Shown here: piece by piece, positions 4,998 through 9,359 of the stretch
Numbering within the stretch: position 1 is the stretch's first letter
Layout: each line of letters opens with the position of its first letter
NCBI GenBank assembly: GCA_026394745.1
Contig: JAPKXP010000121.1
Coordinates: 1 to 9,359 of the forward strand
Length of the DNA stretch: 9,359 nucleotides
From: Candidatus Altarchaeota archaeon
GTDB taxonomy: Archaea > Altiarchaeota > Altiarchaeia > IMC4 > SCGC-AAA252-I15
Direction: 5' to 3'
The notes under the pieces: model-generated
What the model was told of the DNA's origin: nothing
What the model saw: only the letters and a program-made list of their open reading frames with translations
Databases searched by the model: none
Made by a program: the position numbers and the translations under genes

Positions 4998-6200
4998 ATG
5001 GTTTCAAAGATGCCTGAGGAATTGTCTTCGTTCAAGGGTGCTGAAAGAAAGCGGCTGGAGAATTACCTTAAGGAGGGCCGTTTAGTCGAGGTTAGGAATT
5101 CCAGGAGGAACGTGCCTTCGCTTTTGATTGGCGCCGGCGTTTCGACGAAGGTTAACGCGAACATCGGCACGAGCCCAGGCAAGGATGACCTGCAGGGGGA
5201 GTTGTTGAAGGCCAAGGTCGCGGTCGACTCCGGGGCGGACGCGCTGATGGACTTGAGCGTGGACGGAAAGTCCAGGGAATTGTGGAGGATACTCCTCCAG
5301 GAGTTTCCGGTGCCGTTGGGGACGGTTCCCATCTACCAGGTATACAGCAGCAGGAAACTCGACTTCACGCTCGAAGACTACCTTAAGGAGCTTGAGGGCC
5401 AGTGCAGGCAGGGCGTGGACTTCGTCACCATACACGCCGGCATAACCCGCGACGCCGTCAAGCACGCGAGAAAGAGGCTTATTCCGGTCACGAGCAGGGG
5501 AGGATGCTTCCTTGCGGCATGGATGAAGAAGAACAAGTCTGAGAACCCGCTTTACGAGGGCTACGACCAGATTCTTGAAATACTAAAGGAGTATGAAGTC
5601 ACGATAAGCTTGGGCGACGCCCTCCGTCCGGCGTGCCTGCACGACGCGACAGACCAGGCTCAGCTTGCAGAGCTTAAGACGCTTGGGAAGCTGACCAAGA
5701 GAGCGTGGAAGGCCGGAGTGAAGGTCATAGTCGAGGGTCCAGGCCACGTGCCGCTCGACCAGATTGAATACAACGTGAAGATTCAGAAGAAAATCTGCCA
5801 CGGCGCCCCGTTCTACGTTCTCGGACCTCTCGTCACCGACATAGCCTTAGGATACGACCACATAACGAGCGCAATCGGCGGCGCGGTGGCTGGAATGCAC
5901 GGAGCAGACTTCCTCTGCTACGTCACTCCCTCAGAACACCTCGGCCTTCCTTCAATAGACGATGTAAAGGAGGGTGTCGTAGCATCCAAGATTGCAGCCC
6001 ACGCGGCAGACATAGTCAAGCTCGGCAGGCGTGAGCGGGACGACGAGATGAGCAAGGCCAGGAAGCGCCTCGACTGGGACACGATGTTCAAACTGTGCAT
6101 AGACACGTCCGTGAAATACAAGCACCCTGAGCTATCGAACGGCGGGGAGTGCACGATGTGCGGCAAGTACTGCGCGTTGAAGATCGGCAAGGACATCTGA
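4998..6200 (+). CDS. thiC: Phosphomethylpyrimidine (HMP-P) synthase ThiC
   Basis: ThiC is a radical-SAM enzyme that rearranges aminoimidazole ribotide (AIR) into 4-amino-5-hydroxymethyl-2-methylpyrimidine phosphate, the pyrimidine half of thiamine. The 400-residue frame is full length for the short form without the extended N-terminal domain. Signatures include VNANIGTS (52-59), DALMDLS (81-87), TIHAGI (144-149), VTSRGG (163-168), SLGDALRPAC (204-213), EGPGHVP (246-252) and YDHITSAIGGA (284-294). The iron-sulfur cluster ligands lie at the C-terminus in CTMCGKYC: C385, C388 and C392. That is CX2CX3C, one residue tighter than the CX2CX4C of plant and enterobacterial ThiC. A second in-frame ATG lies at 5010. 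Transcription is probably leaderless. No other thiamine gene is in the window. Confidence 0.97.
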   Translation: MVSKMPEELSSFKGAERKRLENYLKEGRLVEVRNSRRNVPSLLIGAGVSTKVNANIGTSPGKDDLQGELLKAKVAVDSGADALMDLSVDGKSRELWRILLQEFPVPLGTVPIYQVYSSRKLDFTLEDYLKELEGQCRQGVDFVTIHAGITRDAVKHARKRLIPVTSRGGCFLAAWMKKNKSENPLYEGYDQILEILKEYEVTISLGDALRPACLHDATDQAQLAELKTLGKLTKRAWKAGVKVIVEGPGHVPLDQIEYNVKIQKKICHGAPFYVLGPLVTDIALGYDHITSAIGGAVAGMHGADFLCYVTPSEHLGLPSIDDVKEGVVASKIAAHAADIVKLGRRERDDEMSKARKRLDWDTMFKLCIDTSVKYKHPELSNGGECTMCGKYCALKIGKDI

Positions 6201-6204
6201 CATT

Positions 6205-6239
6205 AAGGCGGCATTTTACACTCTCAATAGTGTCGCCTT
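6205..6239. terminator. Hairpin between convergent thiC and the Cys-repeat gene
   Basis: AAGGCG (6205-6210) pairs with CGCCTT (6234-6239), and ACACT (6218-6222) pairs with AGTGT (6229-6233) around a 6-base loop. A 7-base bulge (6211-6217) lies on one side. It fills the whole 38-base gap between two convergent genes and could slow or end transcription from either side. Archaeal terminators mostly rely on T-runs rather than hairpins, so the function is uncertain. Confidence 0.35.
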
Positions 6240-6871
6240 TACTCGACTGGAATCCTCTCTATCCTGCTGCAGTTCTCCCTCAGGACGGTGTCGTTTATGT
6301 GGTGGCACAGCTGCGGGTTAATCAGGTTTTTCCCGACGTGCTCGAATATGCAGACGTCCCTGAGGCTTTGGTTCACTATGTCCCAGCATTCGAGCGGGGA
6401 AGGCTTCTTCCTGGTAACGTCGAAGATGCATTTGTCTCTCGTAGGCACGATTGTGATGTTGTGGCATATGGCGACGTCAATCCTCCTCACGGCGACTGTG
6501 GCGTAGCAGGAGTTCTTCGCCCTCGCCTCTGTTATGTTGTTGCATGTCGAATAATTCCTGCTGACCGTGGCAAGGCAACGGTACATCGAATTCTCCGTTG
6601 ATATCATGGTGCAGACGGTCTCGTTGTTCATGTTCAATGCCGTGGAATAGTAACATGAGTCCCGGTCGTCGCTCCCGTTTATGTCGCCGCAGTAACTTTG
6701 GTTGCTCTCCTTAACAGCCTTCTCCATCAAACAACGGTCTGAGTCCCCCGACTGGCACGCGGAAATGTTTTCTATGCTCTCCGGCTTGCTTTCGCCGACG
6801 TACTTCAGGTAGGCTATTATGACGAGAAATACAACCACTCCTGCAGCCACGACTTCCATCCGCCTTTTCAT
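6239..6871 (-). CDS. Membrane-anchored extracytoplasmic protein of C-x11-C repeats
   Basis: I do not recognise a named family with known function. The 210-residue protein begins with a basic tip (MKRRM) and a membrane segment (7-21), followed by an exposed domain made of about seven repeats of 23-27 residues. Cysteines fall at 61/73, 87/99, 110/122, 136/148, 162/174 and 189/201, each pair exactly 12 apart, plus a shorter first pair at 39/47. A typical unit is 'x-C-x2-I-x6-R-x2-C-x3-[AV]', as in LECWDIVNQSLRDVCIF. Ten N-x-S/T sequons (N35, 57, 65, 83, 106, 112, 138, 167, 193, 200) suggest heavy N-glycosylation outside the cell. The even spacing suggests one disulfide per helical repeat. The neighbouring thioredoxin-fold proteins could be its oxidases. 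The start is divergent from them across 210 bases. Confidence 0.8.
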   Translation of the reverse strand: MKRRMEVVAAGVVVFLVIIAYLKYVGESKPESIENISACQSGDSDRCLMEKAVKESNQSYCGDINGSDDRDSCYYSTALNMNNETVCTMISTENSMYRCLATVSRNYSTCNNITEARAKNSCYATVAVRRIDVAICHNITIVPTRDKCIFDVTRKKPSPLECWDIVNQSLRDVCIFEHVGKNLINPQLCHHINDTVLRENCSRIERIPVE

Positions 6872-6937
6872 TGCAAAGTCGGCAGGATAATATGACGTTC
6901 AAGTCTCAGAGGAATGCCGACAAATCCCCTGCGACTT

Positions 6938-6960
6938 ATACATGAGCTTTGCTCATGTAT
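6938..6960. repeat. Perfect palindrome 1 (10-bp stem, TTT loop)
   Basis: ATACATGAGC and GCTCATGTAT are exact inverted copies around TTT. The structure directly abuts palindrome 2. It lies in the intergenic stretch 6872-7081, which has no supportable gene. Confidence 0.85.
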
Positions 6961-6983
6961 GTGGCCGACCACAGGTCGGACAC
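6961..6983. repeat. Palindrome 2 (9 pairs with one mismatch, ACA loop)
   Basis: GTG-G-CCGACC pairs with GGTCGG-A-CAC around ACA, with a single G/A mismatch at 6964/6980. It has the same 23-base length as palindrome 1 and starts at the very next base. Confidence 0.75.
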
Positions 6984-6996
6984 ATTGCAAGTACAT

Positions 6997-7018
6997 ACCA
7001 CGCCCTTTAGGGCGTGGT
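6997..7018. repeat. Perfect palindrome 3 (9-bp stem, TTTA loop)
   Basis: ACCACGCCC and GGGCGTGGT are exact inverted copies around TTTA, thirteen bases after palindrome 2. A T-run (7024-7029) follows shortly after. GC-rich palindromes of this type are seen as subterminal hairpins of IS200/IS605-family elements; no tnpA or tnpB is present here. A terminator role is the alternative. Confidence 0.8.
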
Positions 7019-7051
7019 TGTTGATTTTTATGCTGCGCTAGCGTATATCCT

Positions 7052-7060
7052 ACTTATTTT
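7052..7060 (+). promoter_or_regulatory. TATA-like box for the CPHC thioredoxin-fold gene
   Basis: ACTTATTTT is centred about 26 bases before the ATG at 7082, again implying a leaderless transcript. It lies downstream of the three palindromes, so these are outside the transcript. Confidence 0.35.
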
Positions 7061-7081
7061 CAGTCCATCCTAAAAAGCAAT

Positions 7082-7699
7082 ATGAAGAATGTAACGTGGG
7101 TTCTAGCGGCCGTACTGGTTGTTGCTTTGGCTTCTCTTTACCTTGGTTTCGGGCGTCAGGCTGAAACCGCGCAGGACACAACGCCCGCATCCGCCACAGA
7201 GACGACTATCGCGCCACCACCCACCGAGACGACGCAGCAGACGATTCCGCAGTCTTCAACGTCCATCGCATACGCTCTATCCACCACCGTACCTGGCGTC
7301 ATTTCGACGTTCAACGCCACCGGCGAGGGCGTTTGCACAAAGGACGGGAAGCCGATAATACGCATGTACTCCACGACCACCTGCCCGCACTGTCTTTGGA
7401 TTAGGGACACGTTCGACAAGGTGGCGAAGGAGTACGCCGACTCAGGCAAGATAATCGCATACCATTGGGAATTGAACACGTACGACGACCTCATCACTCC
7501 GGCATACGAGGGCACAATCCCATCGAGCGAAATCGAATTGTTCTACAAGTACAATCCGCGGAGCACGGTGCCTACGTTCGTCTTCGGGTGCAAGTATTAC
7601 CGCGTAGGCAACGGATACGAGTCTACGAGGGATTTTTCCGCGGAGGAGAGGGAATTCCGCTACATCATAGGGGGGCTTATTAACTCATCATCAAACTAG
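7082..7699 (+). CDS. Membrane-tethered thioredoxin-fold disulfide oxidoreductase (CPHC)
   Basis: The 205-residue protein has an N-terminal membrane anchor (5-22), a Thr/Ser/Pro-rich stalk (about 31-72) and a C-terminal thioredoxin-like domain. The active site is MYSTTTCPHCLWIRD (95-109) with C101 and C104. CPHC is the DsbA-type dithiol motif, typical of oxidising or isomerising enzymes. The cis-proline loop is STVPTFVFG (161-169), with V163 before P164. Two extra cysteines, C85 and C170, flank the domain and may form a structural disulfide. A signal-anchor with a short positive N-terminus puts the domain outside the cell. The likely role is making or reshuffling disulfides in surface proteins such as the Cys-repeat protein next door; the direction of catalysis cannot be read from sequence. 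The second thioredoxin-fold gene starts 43 bases later. Confidence 0.88.
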   Translation: MKNVTWVLAAVLVVALASLYLGFGRQAETAQDTTPASATETTIAPPPTETTQQTIPQSSTSIAYALSTTVPGVISTFNATGEGVCTKDGKPIIRMYSTTTCPHCLWIRDTFDKVAKEYADSGKIIAYHWELNTYDDLITPAYEGTIPSSEIELFYKYNPRSTVPTFVFGCKYYRVGNGYESTRDFSAEEREFRYIIGGLINSSSN

Positions 7700-7742
7700 C
7701 TTGTTTTTATACTAGCGTGCTCCTTATATTACGGGATTTGAG

Positions 7743-8393
7743 ATGGCTGGCTTAAGCTCTTCAGGACGCAGGGTTTCGGAAGGTTGGGACAACCTGACAA
7801 GGCTTTTGATGCACTATAAAGTAGCCCTAATAATCCTCTTTCTCATGTTTGTCTTCGTTTCCTTTGTCGTTGGCGGGGGCCTGATATACTCGCTTTTAGC
7901 AGGCAAGGTGATTGACATTCCGGAATCCACCACCACGACGCTCGCAGGCGCTTCAACCACCACTTCCTCAACGCTAAGCCCGTCGACTACCACCGTGACA
8001 ACGACTTCATCCACGACGTTTACGACAAGCACGACGGCGACCACATCAACCACCGAATCAACAACGACCACCCTCACGGAATATCAAATCAAGGCGTGCG
8101 TCGCAAACAAGATTCAACGCCTCTACATGAGGAACGACAGCACGTGCTTCCAGTGCAGGTCAATCAGAAACTACTTCGGGAGCGTAATCGACTCCGTGAA
8201 CATAGTGGACTGCGAGTCCAACAGGGAGTCCTGCGACGACGAACTGAACCAGTACAAGGACGACGACATGCTGAAGACGCCCGGCGGCAGCGATGCTTCA
8301 AGGGGCGGCTATCCGACGGCTGTCATAGGCGGCGTTGCTTACGTCGGCGTCAATGGGAAGACTTTGGAGGACTTGTCAGGATGCGTTCTGTGA
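7743..8393 (+). CDS. Membrane-tethered thioredoxin/glutaredoxin-like protein (CFQC) with long Thr stalk
   Basis: The 216-residue protein has a cytoplasmic N-terminus of about 26 residues, a membrane segment (28-52), an almost pure Thr/Ser stalk (62-112, probably O-glycosylated) and a small C-terminal redox domain. CFQC at 135-138 is the candidate active site, following DST as in a thioredoxin beta-alpha turn. GGYPTAVIGG (188-197), with Y190-P191, fits the cis-proline loop, and the end GVNGKTLEDLSGC resembles the last glutaredoxin helix. Further cysteines (C119, C157, C164, C214) may form structural disulfides. The fold is compact (about 100 residues), closer to glutaredoxin-like domains than to DsbA. 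It is transcribed with the CPHC gene or from its own box (TTTTTATAC, 7704-7712). Its last 13 bases overlap the next gene. Confidence 0.8.
   Translation: MAGLSSSGRRVSEGWDNLTRLLMHYKVALIILFLMFVFVSFVVGGGLIYSLLAGKVIDIPESTTTTLAGASTTTSSTLSPSTTTVTTTSSTTFTTSTTATTSTTESTTTTLTEYQIKACVANKIQRLYMRNDSTCFQCRSIRNYFGSVIDSVNIVDCESNRESCDDELNQYKDDDMLKTPGGSDASRGGYPTAVIGGVAYVGVNGKTLEDLSGCVL
8366..8370 (+). promoter_or_regulatory. Shine-Dalgarno site inside the CFQC gene for the downstream secreted protein
   Basis: GGAGG lies ten bases before the ATG at 8381, within the coding sequence of the upstream gene. It indicates initiation coupled to upstream translation. Confidence 0.5.
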
Positions 8394-9359
8394 GAGTATT
8401 CTGCGTTATGCTCCTGTTGTGCGCCTTAGTTGCTTCGGCTTCTGCGTACGGGAACTCCGTGATCGTGCTCGCAAATTCGATAGACGGAAGCATGGCTTCC
8501 GGATTATACGGCTTCCTTAACGGCGGCGGTTTTGACGTGGTTAAAGTGAACTCAAGCTCTTTTTCTGCTTTCCAGAATTCAAGCCTCATAATCATTCTCG
8601 GCGGCCAGAACGCCCCTGAAGGAGTCGGCAAATTCTCGTCTGAGATTCTCTCCGCCTCCGGCGAAAACTATCTGGTGTCGTCCAACACCACTAGCGGCGT
8701 ATTCACCGGCGTTGACGTGTGGAGTCAAAACCAAATGGTCTTCGTGTACGCGGGCTACGACGAGAACCGCACTGTCTTTGCATGGGAGAACAACAAGCAG
8801 TCGTTCGCAGACACGGTCAGTCACCTAAAGCAGGGCTTGCACGTCGAAGTGACCGGCGTCAGCGGCTGCACTTCCGCCAAATTCAACGAGATAACCTTCA
8901 CACTGAACGCCTCGAACACCAGCCAGGCGACCTGGGGCAAAAACGAGCCAGACGACTACGTTAAATTATACTGCGACGGCAGGATGGTCGACAATTTCGT
9001 CATATTCGAGAGGAAGACCGGCGAACAGCGGTACGGCAGGAACGACCTGATGCACAAGACCATTGAAGGCGAGTACCGCCTTAGGATGGCCTGCAACAGG
9101 GACGTCCGCGACTGGATTGCAGACGCTAAAGAATGCGGCGTAATCGCAGTCAACATCACGTTGCCTTCCGACAGCGGCTCCGGGAGCGCCGACCCTAAGG
9201 CGTTGGACGCCGTTGAAACCGCGGAGCAGGTCGTTGATTCCGTGTCCATAGCATATCCGAAAGAAGGCGACGTCATCCCGATATGGGGTAACAGCATCGG
9301 ATTCGGAGTAAACATAACGAACGCTGGAGCAGAAACGCTCGAAAACCTGAAGCTGAATG
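8381..9359 (+). CDS. Large secreted, sequon-rich surface protein (3' end beyond window)
   Basis: ATG at 8381 opens 326 codons that run off the window without a stop. It overlaps the previous gene by 13 bases, so the two are translationally coupled. A signal peptide (1-22, hydrophobic core FCVMLLLCALVASA, likely cut after SASA) is followed by an alpha/beta region with NSVIVLANSIDG and SLIIILGG. This resembles the 'IILGG' parts of archaeal S-layer and cell-wall-associated proteins. Cysteines at 163, 198, 238 and 252 follow in a mid domain. From about 288 (VSIAYPKEGDVIPIWG) a beta-sandwich of CARDB/Ig type seems to begin, including GVNITNAGAETLENL. Eight N-x-S/T sequons (N57, 66, 102, 129, 176, 179, 258, 311) indicate glycosylation. 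Function is not recognisable. It is a possible substrate of the two thioredoxin-fold proteins. Confidence 0.85.
   Translation, partial: MRSVRVFCVMLLLCALVASASAYGNSVIVLANSIDGSMASGLYGFLNGGGFDVVKVNSSSFSAFQNSSLIIILGGQNAPEGVGKFSSEILSASGENYLVSSNTTSGVFTGVDVWSQNQMVFVYAGYDENRTVFAWENNKQSFADTVSHLKQGLHVEVTGVSGCTSAKFNEITFTLNASNTSQATWGKNEPDDYVKLYCDGRMVDNFVIFERKTGEQRYGRNDLMHKTIEGEYRLRMACNRDVRDWIADAKECGVIAVNITLPSDSGSGSADPKALDAVETAEQVVDSVSIAYPKEGDVIPIWGNSIGFGVNITNAGAETLENLKLN

Noticed and set aside
6872..7081. A complete insertion sequence or CRISPR array around the palindromes
   Set aside because: There is no transposase frame, no target-site duplication that I can see, and the three palindromes differ in sequence, so they are not CRISPR repeats.
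7814..8077. Minus-strand frame rich in Val
   Set aside because: It is the complement of the ACC/ACG codons of the Thr stalk, a composition artefact.

Overview
The window looks archaeal. Several genes have an AT-rich TATA-like box about 22-30 bases before the start codon and almost no leader. Two starts instead follow a GGTG Shine-Dalgarno match ahead of TTG. The gene set includes a stand-alone Bud32 (KEOPS) kinase, a short-form ThiC, a tRNA without an encoded CCA, and many membrane-tethered surface proteins with Thr-rich stalks and dense N-glycosylation sequons. Compact spacing and that surface repertoire suggest a small-genome archaeon, possibly DPANN-like. No rRNA or universal marker is present to fix the lineage, so this placement is an inference.

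Layout. Bases 1-169 (minus) hold the start of a probable Hsp20-like small heat-shock protein, divergent from the Bud32 gene (207-809). A 30-residue, extremely basic, ribosomal-type mini-protein follows (840-932). Bases 966-2511 (minus) encode a secreted FG-GAP/TPR surface protein whose frame is broken near 1310. Bases 2559-3935 (plus) carry a MazG-type pyrophosphohydrolase, a three-repeat TPR protein and a PAP2-type membrane phosphatase. These face a DUF457/YdjM-type membrane protein (3932-4378, minus), and the two opposing stop codons share TTAA.

Bases 4381-4997 are a scarred region. The first 53 codons of an inorganic pyrophosphatase end abruptly at a stop. They abut, tail to tail, the last ~60-78 codons of a hexulose-phosphate-synthase-like barrel protein. 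Immediately beside this is a tRNA-Arg(GCG) gene on the minus strand. ThiC (4998-6200), which makes the pyrimidine half of thiamine, starts divergently from the tRNA.

From 6239 to the right edge the genes are extracytoplasmic. They comprise a membrane-anchored protein of C-x11-C repeats, a 210-base intergenic stretch with three consecutive palindromes, two membrane-tethered thioredoxin-fold proteins (CPHC and CFQC) on Thr/Ser-rich stalks, and a large secreted, sequon-rich protein that runs off the window. Together these suggest an envelope island in which oxidoreductases act on disulfide-rich surface proteins. The partnership is inferred from adjacency and cysteine content only.
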